Shown: positions 35,783 to 46,532 of the stretch, piece by piece
How the letters are laid out: every line of letters starts with the position of its first letter
Position numbering within the stretch: the stretch's first letter is position 1
Source of the DNA: Hydrogenovibrio sp. 3SP14C1
GTDB lineage: Bacteria; Pseudomonadota; Gammaproteobacteria; Thiomicrospirales; Thiomicrospiraceae
Assembly: GCF_029625905.1 (NCBI RefSeq)
Contig: NZ_JARTLM010000014.1
Location: 1 to 58,642 of the forward strand
Length of the DNA: 58,642 nucleotides
Direction: 5' to 3'
Made by a program: the position numbers and the translations under genes
Notes under the pieces: model-generated
Told to the model about the DNA's origin: nothing
Databases searched by the model: none
Seen by the model: only the letters and a program-made list of their open reading frames with translations

Positions 35783-37834
35783 TCAGGCGGCTTTAATGCC
35801 TGAATGACGTAACAAAGCGTCAATTTCTGGTTCACGCCCTCGAAAAGCTTTGAACAGAGTCATCGGGTGAACAGACCCGCCCGCTGCTAAGATCGTATTT
35901 TTAAATTTTACACCGATTTCTGGATTCAAAATCCCTTCTTCTTCAAACAAACTGAAGGCATCTGATGATAATACTTCGGCCCACTTATAACTGAAATAAC
36001 CGGCTGCATAACCGCCTGCGAAAATATGACTGAAACTTTGCGCAAAGCGGTTATAGTCCGGTGGCATAATGACAGCCACTTCTTGGCGAACTTGGTTCAC
36101 TAATTCTAACACCGGCTGAGGTGCGATCGGGTTATAGGTCGAGTGAGACAGAAAATCAAATAACCCAAACTCCAACTGACGCACCATCATCATCGCTGAC
36201 TGAAATCCTCGGCTTTGCTGCAACGCTTCAAATAAATCGTCAGGCAAGACATCACCGGTTTCAATATGCGCCGTCATCTGGTCAATGCCAGCCCGCTCCC
36301 AACAAAAGTTTTCCATAAACTGAGACGGCAATTCCACCGCATCCCATGGCACGCCATTGATCCCTGACACATCAAAATTTTCCATTTCCGTCAGCATATG
36401 ATGCAACCCATGCCCAAACTCATGGAACAAAGTCGTGACTTCGTCATGTGTTAAACAGGCCGGTTGATTTCCTATTGGCGGCGTAAAATTGCACACCAGA
36501 TAGGCCACAGGAGATTGCAGTTCACCACTTGGATGACGCCAACGACTAATGGCCGAATCCATCCAGGCGCCGCCGCGCTTGTTTTCACGCGCATACAAAT
36601 CTAAATAAAAAGCGGCGATTTTTTGACCGTTTTGATCCAAAATTTCAAAATAACGCACGTCATCGTGCCATACCGACACGCCTTGTTTTTCTTTCACTGA
36701 CACTTCAAACAAGGTCTCTGTGATATTAAACAACCCTTCTAATACTTTGGTGACTGGGAAATACGGGCGTAATTTTTCTTGTGATAACGACAGCGTGGCA
36801 TTTTTAAATTTTTCAGAGGCATACGTGACATCCCAAGGATGCAAGGTATCAATTCCCAGCTCTTTTTTCGCAAAGGCCGATAATGTTGCTAACTCTTTTT
36901 CTGCCTGTGGTTTGGATTTTTGCGCCAAGTCTCTTAAAAACCCGATTACCTGTTCCGGCGTGCCTGCCATTTTGGTGGCCAACGACAATTCAGCATAATG
37001 CTCAAAGCCAAGCAATTGCGCTTTTTCATGACGCAATTTCAGAATCTTTTCAATAATATCCGAATTGTCATATTGTGGGTCTTGCGCTTTTTCAGAGGCG
37101 CGCGTGGCAAACGCTTGATACACTTCCTCTCGCAACGCACGGCTATCGGCATGGGTCATCACCGCCAGGTAAGAAGGGAAATCCAACGTCACCAGCCATC
37201 CTTTTTTGCCTTGATAAGCTTCTTTTTGTTCTGCTAATTGCGCAAGTAACCCCATCGCCCCTTCAGGCAAACCAGACAGTGCTTCTTCATTTTCAATGAA
37301 TTTTGACCAGGCCTGGGTACTTTTCAACACATTGTTACCAAACTGACTGCTCAACTGAGACAGCTGTTGCGACAAAGATTTGTACTCGGCCTGCTTGTCT
37401 TTCGGCAAATCAATTCCTGACAAGCGGAAATCACGCAATGCATTTTCAATTACTTTTTTCTGCGCCAGTGAATACTTTTCAAATTCACTTGATTGTGCAA
37501 TCTGTTGAAACTTTTTAAATAAACCCTGATCTTGTCCTACCTTTGTGTAAAAATCGGTAATCTTTTCCAGACAACTTGTATAGGCCTGATGCCATTCATC
37601 GGAATTCTTTACGCCATCCAAGTGGCCCACCGGCCCCCAAACACGCTCTAACCGATTGTTAAGAACTTCTAAAGGTTCGACAAAGTTTTCCCAGGTTGGC
37701 GAATCATCCACATTGACCAAAGCTTCAATTTCAGCAAGGTTCTCCGATAATAACGTCTCAACTGCCGGGACGATATGTTCCACGTGAAACGCTTCAAAAT
37801 TTGGCAACTGATCTGTCTGTAATAATGGGTTCAT
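35783..37834 (-). CDS. prlC: Oligopeptidase A (M3 metallopeptidase)
   Basis: 683 residues, E. coli OpdA/PrlC size. Starts at ATG 37834 with GGAAAG upstream; an in-frame ATG at 37861 is less supported. Zinc site HEFGH (TLFHEFGHGLHHML, about residues 472-476) with the downstream Glu region (ENFCWERAG). Cytoplasmic, degrades oligopeptides, including cleaved signal peptides. A CCAGGCCTGG copy lies at 37307-37316 and reads as Gln-Ala-Trp. Terminator hairpin follows. Confidence 0.93.
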   Translation of the reverse strand: MNPLLQTDQLPNFEAFHVEHIVPAVETLLSENLAEIEALVNVDDSPTWENFVEPLEVLNNRLERVWGPVGHLDGVKNSDEWHQAYTSCLEKITDFYTKVGQDQGLFKKFQQIAQSSEFEKYSLAQKKVIENALRDFRLSGIDLPKDKQAEYKSLSQQLSQLSSQFGNNVLKSTQAWSKFIENEEALSGLPEGAMGLLAQLAEQKEAYQGKKGWLVTLDFPSYLAVMTHADSRALREEVYQAFATRASEKAQDPQYDNSDIIEKILKLRHEKAQLLGFEHYAELSLATKMAGTPEQVIGFLRDLAQKSKPQAEKELATLSAFAKKELGIDTLHPWDVTYASEKFKNATLSLSQEKLRPYFPVTKVLEGLFNITETLFEVSVKEKQGVSVWHDDVRYFEILDQNGQKIAAFYLDLYARENKRGGAWMDSAISRWRHPSGELQSPVAYLVCNFTPPIGNQPACLTHDEVTTLFHEFGHGLHHMLTEMENFDVSGINGVPWDAVELPSQFMENFCWERAGIDQMTAHIETGDVLPDDLFEALQQSRGFQSAMMMVRQLEFGLFDFLSHSTYNPIAPQPVLELVNQVRQEVAVIMPPDYNRFAQSFSHIFAGGYAAGYFSYKWAEVLSSDAFSLFEEEGILNPEIGVKFKNTILAAGGSVHPMTLFKAFRGREPEIDALLRHSGIKAA

Positions 37835-37949
37835 GCATTCTTTCCAATGTATTAAGTTCAATAGGGAGTTAATTCAGCAATTATAACGAATAAGCGCGGG
37901 ACTTTAAAAACGTCTTTCACCCATCCATTTGGTTTTGATGATTGTTAAA

Positions 37950-40112
37950 TTAAGACGAGCTTTCTTGTATGACCGCGACCCATTTTTGCAATTTTTCTTT
38001 TAAAACGGTCGGGTTCACTGGCTTGGTAATATAATCATTCATGCCGGCAGCATAACATTTTTGTTCATCTCCCTGCATGGCATTAGCGGTTAAAGCAATC
38101 ACCACCACATCTTTGATCGGACTAGTCCATTGCCGCAATTCTGTAGTGGCTTGATAGCCATCCTTAATCGGCATCTGACAATCCATCAAGACTAAATCAT
38201 AATGATTCTCTTCAAGTTTTTGTAATGCTTCTTTACCGTTGTTGGCAACGTCCGGGATAATGCCGAGCTTCTTTAATAATGCCGTAGCTAACTTTTGGTT
38301 CACTAAATTATCTTCAGCCAACAGTAATTTTAAGTGAATTTTAGACTCTCCAAAAGTAGCACTAGACGTGTCAAAAGAGGTTTCAACGAAGTCTTCTTTT
38401 GCTTGGTAAGTAGAAAGCCAGTGCGAAAGATGACTATATTTAATCGGTTTAATGCGTGTACTGATATTCAGTTCATTAATCTGATGATGCCATTCATTGG
38501 CTTGTTGATGCGTGAGCAATAACGTCACAAAAGAATATTTTGCCTTTAACGCTTGAACCTTTTCTAAGGTCCATTCAGAGGTTTTCATCCCTTCTGTCAT
38601 ATCAATCCATACAGGCGTTGTAGAATCTAAATTTTGCTCTTCTAATTCAGTGAAAGTATAAGAATACACTTTGATATTGAGCTGCTCGAAAAATGCGATC
38701 ATTTTCGGTTTTAAATCATCTTCTGGCATCACCCAAATCAAAGGGGTTTCTTTCTCAAATGGGGGTAAACAAACGGTTGAACTAATAACACGAGAAGGGA
38801 TATCAAAACAAAAACAAGCCCCTTTTCCCAACGCACTTTTAACGGAAATATGCCCATCTAACAAGTTCAAAATTTGTTTTGAAATCGTTAATCCAAGCCC
38901 GGTTCCTCCAAAGACTCGCATACTGGAACCATCTACCTGGCTAAAAGCATTAAACAACTTGGCTTGACCTTCTTCAGAAATACCAATTCCGGAATCCGTC
39001 ACTTTAAATTGAATTCTGGCGGAGCCTGAATGCAAAGCAGTCACTTTCAAGCACACATAACCGGAATCGGTAAACTTAATGCCATTACTCAACAAGTTGA
39101 TTAAAACCTGACGCAAACGAACCCCATCGGTTTCAATTTCAGTCGGTAATTCGGGATCAATAAAATAGGCTAAATTAAGCCTTTTAGACTGCGCTGAAGA
39201 TGCGACCATTTCCATCACACTGTCCAAAAAGGGCACCAATTGAATTGGCTCATAATTCAGCTCCATTTTTCCAGCTTCAATTTTAGAAAAATCTAAGATG
39301 TCATTAATAATGGCCAATAACGATTCTGAGCTTTCTTTAACGGTTAAGGTCAAATCCCGTTGTTCTTTTTTAAGCGAAGTATCCAACAGCAAGCCAGTCA
39401 TACCAATAATGCCATTCATCGGTGTTCGAATTTCATGACTCATATTTGCCAAAAATTCACTTTTCAGTTTATTAGAAGCATCCGCTTCTTGCTTTGCTTG
39501 ATTGAGTTCTTTGATCAACCCCACATTTTGATAATTTAGACTCAAACTACCCTTAATCGCTTCTTGATAATGTTTAGCAGACTTGATCATAAACATTAAA
39601 AACAATAACAAGATTAGCGAGAAGGCCATACCATAAACTTCGTAAGTGGTTGCGAACTTCAACAATAAAGGGGTAATGACGATGATAATAAAGCTATAAA
39701 AATAGGATTTAACAGGTGAAAGAGAGGAAACACTGCTGGAACTGATTCCGGCAATACTCATCACCAAAAAGCTTTGAAGGGTCGTATCATTTTCAACAAA
39801 TAACGCGAGGCTGGCATAAGCCCAGCCAAAAGCTGTCAGAAGAATTAAAATAAAATATCGGTGTTGATAATATTTACGGTTATCTAAAGAAACATGCAAT
39901 CGGATAAAACGGCCATAACCGATTCTCACTACACTGACTAAAATCATATAAGCTAGCCAAAAGACAGCCAATGTATTGGACAGCGAATCAATAATTAAAT
40001 AGGTTAAAAAGGCGGCAACTGCAATATTGCCTAAACTACTGACAGTAGAGTTATTAATGACCAACTTGAATTGGTCAAGCTGAATGGCGTTGTTAAGCGA
40101 AACACTGGACAT
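37950..40112 (-). CDS. Hybrid sensor histidine kinase with receiver domain
   Basis: 720 residues. About six membrane helices fill residues 1-180 ([19 protein letters not shown] first), a HisKA domain follows with the phospho-His in [10 protein letters not shown] near residue 226, HATPase with DSGIGI and FGGTGLGL (about 345-420), a linker, and a receiver domain with LVLMDCQMP (phospho-Asp near 643) and a conserved Lys in ITKPVN. A BarA/LuxQ-like architecture without a periplasmic sensor; the membrane part itself probably senses. No partner regulator or HPt gene nearby. Single gene between prlC and yjbQ. Confidence 0.9.
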   Translation of the reverse strand: MSSVSLNNAIQLDQFKLVINNSTVSSLGNIAVAAFLTYLIIDSLSNTLAVFWLAYMILVSVVRIGYGRFIRLHVSLDNRKYYQHRYFILILLTAFGWAYASLALFVENDTTLQSFLVMSIAGISSSSVSSLSPVKSYFYSFIIIVITPLLLKFATTYEVYGMAFSLILLLFLMFMIKSAKHYQEAIKGSLSLNYQNVGLIKELNQAKQEADASNKLKSEFLANMSHEIRTPMNGIIGMTGLLLDTSLKKEQRDLTLTVKESSESLLAIINDILDFSKIEAGKMELNYEPIQLVPFLDSVMEMVASSAQSKRLNLAYFIDPELPTEIETDGVRLRQVLINLLSNGIKFTDSGYVCLKVTALHSGSARIQFKVTDSGIGISEEGQAKLFNAFSQVDGSSMRVFGGTGLGLTISKQILNLLDGHISVKSALGKGACFCFDIPSRVISSTVCLPPFEKETPLIWVMPEDDLKPKMIAFFEQLNIKVYSYTFTELEEQNLDSTTPVWIDMTEGMKTSEWTLEKVQALKAKYSFVTLLLTHQQANEWHHQINELNISTRIKPIKYSHLSHWLSTYQAKEDFVETSFDTSSATFGESKIHLKLLLAEDNLVNQKLATALLKKLGIIPDVANNGKEALQKLEENHYDLVLMDCQMPIKDGYQATTELRQWTSPIKDVVVIALTANAMQGDEQKCYAAGMNDYITKPVNPTVLKEKLQKWVAVIQESSS

Positions 40113-40237
40113 ATAACAGACCTCTTAAACTCTAACACCTTGAAAAAACGCCATAAAACTTTTTAGAAGTTCCAACCATGATTCTACCCTAAAAGGTTAT
40201 CACTTTTCTGATTCGTCACTTTAACTCGAGTGATAAT

Positions 40238-40266
40238 TTGGATTCCTTATTGAAAATAGGTAATAT
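40238..40266 (+). promoter_or_regulatory. Putative yjbQ promoter, TTGGAT-N17-TAATAT
   Basis: TTGGAT (40238-40243) and TAATAT (40261-40266) are 17 bp apart and 48 bp before the yjbQ start. No other convincing pair is seen in the 202-bp gap. Confidence 0.45.
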
Positions 40267-40314
40267 TAAAAATCGATTCATTTTTAATTTTATTAATAAA
40301 TTTGGACAGACTTA

Positions 40315-40734
40315 ATGAAAACCTATCAAACCACTTTAACGTTCCACACCTCAAACCGAGGTACATTTAATATCACTGACGATATTAATGATGTGATTGC
40401 GGAATCGGATATCAGTGTTGGGTTATGTCATGTCTTTTGCCAACATACCTCCGCCTCTTTAATTGTGACCGAAAATGCTGACCCGACTGTTCGTCAAGAT
40501 ATCGAATATTGGATGCAACGGCATGTCATTGATGGTGATAAAAACTATCGTCATAACTATGAAGGGGATGATGATATGTCTGGCCATATTCGCACACTTT
40601 TGACAGAAACCAGCCACACGTTACCCATTTCAAACGGAGAGCTGAATATGGGCACATGGCAAGGTCTGTTTTTATATGAACATCGCACCGGACGCTTTAA
40701 TCGGCAGGTCATCGTGACGATTCAAGGAGACTAA
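40315..40734 (+). CDS. yjbQ: YjbQ/UPF0047 family protein
   Basis: 139 residues, the usual length. Characteristic pieces: CHVFCQHTSASLIVTENADP, DGDKNYRHNYEGDDDMSGHI and GTWQGLFLYEHR. Members can replace a thiamine-phosphate synthase in E. coli, but the physiological role is not settled. The conserved His and Asp could hold a metal. Followed by a 75-residue gene, 4 bp after its stop. Confidence 0.9.
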   Translation: MKTYQTTLTFHTSNRGTFNITDDINDVIAESDISVGLCHVFCQHTSASLIVTENADPTVRQDIEYWMQRHVIDGDKNYRHNYEGDDDMSGHIRTLLTETSHTLPISNGELNMGTWQGLFLYEHRTGRFNRQVIVTIQGD

Positions 40735-40738
40735 ACAG

Positions 40739-40966
40739 GTGACCAATGAAATCTTAGACCCGATTCACTTTGTTCTAAAAGTGAAGGGGAAACATAACTT
40801 GATTTTCAAAACCAAACATAATGACCCAGAATATTTGAAAAAAGTCGGAGAAGAGCTGGTTGCTCAGGAAGATGGACATTTTACAGAATATGAAGTTCAT
40901 CGCAGTGATCATGCTAACAAAGAAATGACGCAAGCAGAACACCTACTCCACCCGCATTTTGATTGA
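40739..40966 (+). CDS. Small protein of unknown function, coupled to yjbQ
   Basis: 75 residues, GTG start with AGGAG inside the end of yjbQ, 4 bp between stop and start. It has no signal or membrane segment; His-rich toward the C-terminus (HRSDHANKEMTQAEHLLHPHFD). Family unknown to me. Translational coupling with yjbQ suggests a linked function. It is convergent with the lipoprotein gene, 11 bp away. Confidence 0.65.
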   Translation: MTNEILDPIHFVLKVKGKHNLIFKTKHNDPEYLKKVGEELVAQEDGHFTEYEVHRSDHANKEMTQAEHLLHPHFD

Positions 40967-40977
40967 GATCAATCTCT

Positions 40978-41229
40978 TTAGCGTGCTTGAGGATAGCCCA
41001 TTTCAAGCATACAATCTTCATACGACATAGGACCCATTTGCTGACTTCTCAAATTAACCTGAGAAACACCGTTTCGATCATTCCATTGCCCTAACGCCTC
41101 ACCTTTACAATACATCACGTCATTTCGAAATTGCTTATCGGTTTGGTTGGGTTTTTTAACAAACTTCGTATTGCTACTACAACCAGTCAATATCAGCAAA
41201 CTACACATCATTAAAAATATTTTTTTCAT
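40978..41229 (-). CDS. Small lipoprotein, unknown function
   Basis: 83 residues. Signal peptide IFLMMCSLLILTGCSS ends in a clear lipobox LTGC (Cys 17). The mature part has MYCKGEALGQWNDRNG and ends with YEDCMLEMGYPQAR, so two further Cys. It follows the Na/Pi cotransporter gene by 2 bp and is probably cotranscribed. No function can be given. Confidence 0.75.
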   Translation of the reverse strand: MKKIFLMMCSLLILTGCSSNTKFVKKPNQTDKQFRNDVMYCKGEALGQWNDRNGVSQVNLRSQQMGPMSYEDCMLEMGYPQAR

Positions 41230-41231
41230 AA

Positions 41232-42989
41232 CTATGATCCTTCTTGTTCGGTTAACTGAAAGCGCGCGATGCGTTTTGACAGAGTATGCATTCGTTTTAA
41301 GGCATCGACTATTTGCATCTCCAACCTAAAAATCATGATACGTTGATTATCGGCTTTCAAATAACGGGCTTGATGCTGTAAAGCTTCTTGAATCAAATGA
41401 TCGATGGTTGATTTAACGGATACGACTAATAACGCCTTGTCTTTGTTTGATTCCACCAAAGAAATAATAGCATTATCAACCGATTTACCCACCTCTTTTG
41501 CCAAACTTCCTAATAGATTGACCATAGTTTCACTGGGTTTAAATTTATTTTCAAAGGCCAAATGCTTCGCCTGAATAATTCCCGAATCCACCGTTTCAAT
41601 CATGGATTCCAAAATATTCATTACGGTCACCAATTTTAGATGTCGTTTTTGGAGTAATTCATCTAAATCGGATTGACTTATTTTCCCTAAATACAGCAAA
41701 ATTTCATGCTGATAACTCTTCAAACGATCGGTATATTTATCTTCAAAAGTTAACTTATCCAATGTGATGGAATCAGCGTTCTGAACGGTATGATTAAAGA
41801 AAGTACTGAATTTCTGATGGAAGGCCTCGAGTTCCATTTCCACAGCATCTAATGCCATTGAGGGTGCGGATAACAGGCTATTATCTAAAAATTTAGGTTT
41901 GATATCCCGTTGATTATTTTCGTCTTCGACAACAGGATAAAGCTTGTAAACGGCCCAAACGAATAAAGGAATCATCGGTAAAAATAGCAAAAGTGCAGAC
42001 AATTTAAAAATGGTATTGGCATTGGCGATTTCTCGGGGCGTATTTTCTGCTAAAGTCTCCATTGTCATAATGTCTGGCATAATTGATGGTGAAATGGACA
42101 CTGATAAATAGGCCAAGATGGAAATAAACGGTAACCAAATCAAAACCCCTAAAATATTAAATCCTACATGAATCATCGCAGAGCGTATGGCATCTCGAGA
42201 TTTACCAATTGAAGCAAGTACAGCGGTAATACAGGTTCCAATATCTGCCCCCATTGAAAGAGCAATCCCAGCAGGCAAGGTCAAAAATCCATTACTTGCC
42301 ATAACAATCACAATCCCGATTGTGGCGGAAGATGACTGAACCAAAGCTGTGAAAATCAATCCTGTCAAGATGCCATAAAAGGGGTTTTGCATTTCCACCA
42401 TCAAATTGAGGAAGGGTTCATAACTTTTTAGTGGAGCCATCCCTTCACTCATGACATTCATGCCAAAAAAGATTAACCCCAGCCCTAAAATTAATTCTCC
42501 ATAACTGCGAGTTCGGCTGCGTTGGCCGACAAACTGCAAAACAAACCCAACGGCAATCATCAACAGCGCTAAATTGGTAATTTTAAACGCCACGATTTGC
42601 GCGGTAATGGTGGTACCGAGATTGGCTCCCATAATGACACTGGCAGCCTGTGCAACTGTCATCAAACCCGCTGAAACGAAACCGACCACCAACACTGTCG
42701 TCACTGAAGAAGATTGAATGACCGCCGTCACCAAAGCTCCGGAAATCGCACCCGTTACGCGATTCACCGTCAGCTTTTCCAACAAGACTTTCATTTTTTC
42801 GCCAGCCACCGCAAGCAAACTTTTAATCAATAAATCCAGTCCAAATAGAAATAATGCCAAGCCACCCAATAATTCCATAATCATTTTGGGCCAATCTAAT
42901 TTGTCATTAAAGTCATCCCCTGCAAACACCCACCCGGTTATTAATAGGAATATCAGCGCAGATAATAAAATGGTTTTTAAATTTTTCAT
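41232..42989 (-). CDS. Na/Pi cotransporter family protein
   Basis: 585 residues. Signal-like helix, then two inverted repeats of the NptA/YjbB type with the QSS motifs (TAVIQSSSVTTVLVVG about residues 85-100 and TALVQSSSATIGIVIV about 207-222), about 8-9 helices in all, and a PhoU-like helical C-terminal part (about residues 370-575). It carries phosphate with Na+; in Gram-negatives members may work as phosphate exporters. Divergent from the Na+-linked Mrp operon 298 bp away. Confidence 0.88.
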   Translation of the reverse strand: MKNLKTILLSALIFLLITGWVFAGDDFNDKLDWPKMIMELLGGLALFLFGLDLLIKSLLAVAGEKMKVLLEKLTVNRVTGAISGALVTAVIQSSSVTTVLVVGFVSAGLMTVAQAASVIMGANLGTTITAQIVAFKITNLALLMIAVGFVLQFVGQRSRTRSYGELILGLGLIFFGMNVMSEGMAPLKSYEPFLNLMVEMQNPFYGILTGLIFTALVQSSSATIGIVIVMASNGFLTLPAGIALSMGADIGTCITAVLASIGKSRDAIRSAMIHVGFNILGVLIWLPFISILAYLSVSISPSIMPDIMTMETLAENTPREIANANTIFKLSALLLFLPMIPLFVWAVYKLYPVVEDENNQRDIKPKFLDNSLLSAPSMALDAVEMELEAFHQKFSTFFNHTVQNADSITLDKLTFEDKYTDRLKSYQHEILLYLGKISQSDLDELLQKRHLKLVTVMNILESMIETVDSGIIQAKHLAFENKFKPSETMVNLLGSLAKEVGKSVDNAIISLVESNKDKALLVVSVKSTIDHLIQEALQHQARYLKADNQRIMIFRLEMQIVDALKRMHTLSKRIARFQLTEQEGS

Positions 42990-43218
42990 AAGGTCTGTAA
43001 ATTCCTAGTCTTTTGGATCTGTAAAGCGCTTTTTAACAGGATTAATCACGATTTTAAGGTTTATCCTATCTGTAAACTCAAACAAAGTAAAACTACTTAA
43101 AAATTTCATTAAAATTTATTCCTTCTAGGAAGAGGTCGCCTTTTAATCCTTTTCATTATTTTTTTATCCTTTGCTGATTAAAAATTGGGATTTGAATTAG
43201 ATATAGACCCCTAAAACA

Positions 43219-43246
43219 TTGACTCTACACTGGTTTGTGGTAATCT
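43219..43246 (+). promoter_or_regulatory. Putative mrp operon promoter, TTGACT-N16-TAATCT
   Basis: TTGACT (43219-43224) and TAATCT (43241-43246) are 16 bp apart, 41 bp before mrpA. The gap 42990-43287 (298 bp) is A+T rich, otherwise shows nothing notable, and also has to hold the divergent phosphate-carrier promoter. Confidence 0.5.
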
Positions 43247-43287
43247 TGTTTAGTTATAAACTACATTTATAATTAACTTGGATTGCT

Positions 43288-46131
43288 ATGAATTTATTGG
43301 CTTTTAATCTTCCTATTGTTGTGCTTTTGCCGTTTTTTGGCGCCATCATAGTGGCCTGGTCTTCAAAATTTAATCGTTTAGCGGCTGCATGGACCAGCGG
43401 AGGAGTTGCCTTATTATCCTTGGCTTTTCTCGTCCCTTCAATAAGCCAAATTTTTGAAGGGAAAACCCTGATTCAAAGCTGGTCTTGGGTTGATTCCATT
43501 GGCTTACAGTTCGCTTTTCGTCTAGATGGCCTAGCCCTTCTTTTTGCTTTATTAATTTTAGTCATTGGGCTTTTAGTCATTTTCTATGCCCGTTACTACT
43601 TGGCTTCAAAAGATTGTATGGGGCGTTTCTTCGCCTATCTATTGATGTTCATGGGATCCATGTTAGGGATCGTGTTATCTGAAAACCTGATACAACTAGT
43701 GGTTTTCTGGGAACTGACCTCCATTACCTCTTTCTTACTAATCAGTTATTGGCAACAGCGTAAAGATGCCAGACAAGGCGCTCGTATGGCGCTAGCCATA
43801 ACCGGTGCTGGAGGCTTGGCTTTATTAGGGGGGGTGTTATTACTAGGGCACGTGGTCGGTAGTTACCAGCTTAGTGACGTACTCCTGGCAGGCGATATTG
43901 TTCGTGCTCACCCTTTATATTTACCCATTTTAGTGCTTATTTTACTGGGTGTATTTACCAAATCGGCTCAATTTCCTTTCCACTTCTGGTTACCACATGC
44001 GATGGCAGCACCCACCCCTGTCTCAGCTTATTTACATTCCGCTACCATGGTTAAAGCTGGTATTTTCTTATTAGCCCGCTTTTTTCCAGTTTTATCCGGC
44101 ACCGAAGAATGGTCTTGGTTAGTCGGTGGCGCTGGAATGATAACGTTATTAATTGGCGCCTATACAGCTTTCTTTAAACACGATTTAAAAGGCTTGTTGG
44201 CCTACTCCACAATCAGTCACTTGGGCTTGATTACGCTATTGTTTGGTTTTGGAACCCAGCTTGCTGCTGTCGCCGCTATCTTTCATATCATTAACCACGC
44301 TACCTTCAAAGCGTCTTTATTCATGGTGGCGGGTATTATTGATCATGAAACAGGCACGCGTGATATGCGCAAGCTAAATGGACTGATCAAATATATGCCT
44401 CATACGGCGGCATTAGCCATCATCGCCTCAGCCGCAATGGCGGGTGTGCCATTATTGAACGGTTTTTTAAGTAAAGAAATGTTTTTTGAGCAGGCTGTCC
44501 ATGCTTCGCAGATTTCGAGTTTTGCTTGGATGATTCCGGTGCTGGTGACGATAGGGGGAATTCTATCCGTGGCCTATTCTTTGCGTTTTATTCATGATGT
44601 GTTTTTTAATGGAGAACCGGTTGATTTACCTAAAACCCCACATGAACCGCCTCGTTTTATGAAAATTCCAGTCGATTTACTGGTCATTGTGTGTCTCGCC
44701 GTCGGGATTTTCCCTGCTTATACCGTGGCGCCGTTACTGCACGTTGCGGTTATTGGCACCTTACAAACCGAAGCTCCTGCTTACAGTTTAGCGATTTGGC
44801 ATGGATTTACTTATGCCTTAATGATGAGTGCAATTGCACTTTCTCTAGGGGTCGGCGTGTACCTTATGCGTCATCGTTTCTTTACCTTTTATGAACGCTA
44901 TATTCGACATATTGATGGCCGACTGTATTTTAATTTTTGGTTACAGAAATTATTCAATGCATCAATTCGAGTTCGCGCAAAATTTGATAAAGGCTCCCTT
45001 CAAAATGCGTCAGCCTGGATTATTTTTGCCTCATTAGTTTTCGGTGTTTATGGCTTTTTATCTCAGTCTTCCCCGCTGTTAGGCACGCGCGAAATGCTTC
45101 CTGTAGATATGGTGACGCTCATTGTTGCCGTCGGATTAATGCTAGCCGCTTTATTAACGATTGTCTTCCATCGAAGACGATTATTGGTATTGGTTGTTAT
45201 TGGAGTGGTTGGATTAGTCATCTCGGTCGGCTTTATTAAGTTTTCAGCACCCGATCTGGCTTTAACTCAGCTTTCGGTTGAAGTCGTTACCATCGTTTTA
45301 TTATTGTTAGCGCTGTACTATTTGCCACAGAAAACCCCTCGAGAAATCGGAAAAATACGATTATGGCGAGATGGTTTATTAGCGGTTTTCTCGGGCATAG
45401 GTGTTACTTTGCTAGCGTTATCTGTCTTGACGCGTGATTATGAAACCATCGCTCAGTATTTCTTGGAAAACAGTCTGCCAGGTGGCGGTGGAACCAATGT
45501 GGTTAATGTCATTTTGGTGGATTTCCGTGGCTTTGATACCTTAGGCGAAATTGTGGTCTTGGCGTTGGCAGGCCTGGGTGTTTTTGCTATGTTACAAGGC
45601 ATGAAGCTGACGGCGCCAAAACGCGATCAAAATGGTCGAATTTGGAATACCGATAAACATCCATTAATCATGCAAACCTTAACACGTCTGCTCTTACCAA
45701 TGATGTTACTGGTAGCGGTCTTTATTTTCTTACGCGGTCATAACCTGCCAGGCGGTGGATTCATTGCTGGTTTAATCGCTTCCATCGCCTTGATTGTGCA
45801 ATATTTAGCCAATGGAATTGAATGGACCAGTAACCGCATTAAAGTCGATATGCATTGGTCGATTGGTGTAGGCTTACTGATTGCGATTTCAACGGGGTTA
45901 GTCGCGATGGGAATTGGCTATCCGTTCTTAACCTCAGCCTTTACCCATCTTCATTGGCCGGTCGTCGGTGACTTTGAAGTCGCCAGTGCAATTGCTTTTG
46001 ATTTAGGCGTCTTTCTGGTCGTCGTCGGAGCCACCGTCATGAGTCTGGTTCAGTTGGGCCGTTTGAGCTATGCCTCTCATCATCCAGAACAGGCACCACT
46101 TCAGGATGCCACAATCTCGGAGGTTAAATAA
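43288..46131 (+). CDS. mrpA: Mrp Na+/H+ antiporter, fused subunits A and B
   Basis: 947 residues. The first about 500 residues match MrpA/NuoL ([37 protein letters not shown]); further on comes the MrpA C-terminal domain and, from about residue 780, the MnhB part ([31 protein letters not shown]). Such fused MrpA/B is normal for type II (proteobacterial) Mrp operons, so there is no separate mrpB. The complex exchanges cytoplasmic Na+ (or K+) for H+. Start ATG 43288; ribosome site weak. The stop overlaps the mrpC start by 1 base. Confidence 0.95.
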   Translation: MNLLAFNLPIVVLLPFFGAIIVAWSSKFNRLAAAWTSGGVALLSLAFLVPSISQIFEGKTLIQSWSWVDSIGLQFAFRLDGLALLFALLILVIGLLVIFYARYYLASKDCMGRFFAYLLMFMGSMLGIVLSENLIQLVVFWELTSITSFLLISYWQQRKDARQGARMALAITGAGGLALLGGVLLLGHVVGSYQLSDVLLAGDIVRAHPLYLPILVLILLGVFTKSAQFPFHFWLPHAMAAPTPVSAYLHSATMVKAGIFLLARFFPVLSGTEEWSWLVGGAGMITLLIGAYTAFFKHDLKGLLAYSTISHLGLITLLFGFGTQLAAVAAIFHIINHATFKASLFMVAGIIDHETGTRDMRKLNGLIKYMPHTAALAIIASAAMAGVPLLNGFLSKEMFFEQAVHASQISSFAWMIPVLVTIGGILSVAYSLRFIHDVFFNGEPVDLPKTPHEPPRFMKIPVDLLVIVCLAVGIFPAYTVAPLLHVAVIGTLQTEAPAYSLAIWHGFTYALMMSAIALSLGVGVYLMRHRFFTFYERYIRHIDGRLYFNFWLQKLFNASIRVRAKFDKGSLQNASAWIIFASLVFGVYGFLSQSSPLLGTREMLPVDMVTLIVAVGLMLAALLTIVFHRRRLLVLVVIGVVGLVISVGFIKFSAPDLALTQLSVEVVTIVLLLLALYYLPQKTPREIGKIRLWRDGLLAVFSGIGVTLLALSVLTRDYETIAQYFLENSLPGGGGTNVVNVILVDFRGFDTLGEIVVLALAGLGVFAMLQGMKLTAPKRDQNGRIWNTDKHPLIMQTLTRLLLPMMLLVAVFIFLRGHNLPGGGFIAGLIASIALIVQYLANGIEWTSNRIKVDMHWSIGVGLLIAISTGLVAMGIGYPFLTSAFTHLHWPVVGDFEVASAIAFDLGVFLVVVGATVMSLVQLGRLSYASHHPEQAPLQDATISEVK

Positions 46132-46532
46132 TGGAATTACTCATTGCTATCGTCATTGGCGTATTAACCGCCAGTGGTGTGTTTTTAACTTTAAGAGCAC
46201 GAACGTTTCCAGTGGTATTAGGCTTAACGTTATTAGCATATGCCGTTAATGTCTTTTTATTCGCTATGGGTCGATTAACCATCGGTTTACCGGCTGTCAT
46301 TAATCCTGCTCAGGGCGGTTATACCGATCCGTTACCACAAGCTTTGGTGTTGACAGCCATTGTTATTGCATTTGGGATGACTGCCTTTTTAATTGTATTA
46401 GCGTTGAAATCTCGTTCCGAACTGGGCAATGACCATGTCGACGGCTTACATTTGGCCCCCGATGAAGTCCCTTATGATAAAAAAGCGACCGTGAAATCAC
46501 AGCAACCCAATAAAGAGGCCTCTCACGGATGA
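46131..46532 (+). CDS. mrpC: Mrp antiporter subunit C
   Basis: 133 residues, three membrane helices, NuoK-like: GVLTASGVFLTLRARTFPVVLGLTLL, with TDPLPQALVLTAIVIAFGMTAF. The cytoplasmic tail of about 35 residues is charged. Overlaps mrpA by 1 base and mrpD by 4 bases. Confidence 0.93.
   Translation: MELLIAIVIGVLTASGVFLTLRARTFPVVLGLTLLAYAVNVFLFAMGRLTIGLPAVINPAQGGYTDPLPQALVLTAIVIAFGMTAFLIVLALKSRSELGNDHVDGLHLAPDEVPYDKKATVKSQQPNKEASHG

Noticed and set aside
38334-38522. Possible small gene within the hybrid kinase
   Set aside because: Antisense frame inside the kinase linker without ribosome site or recognisable product.
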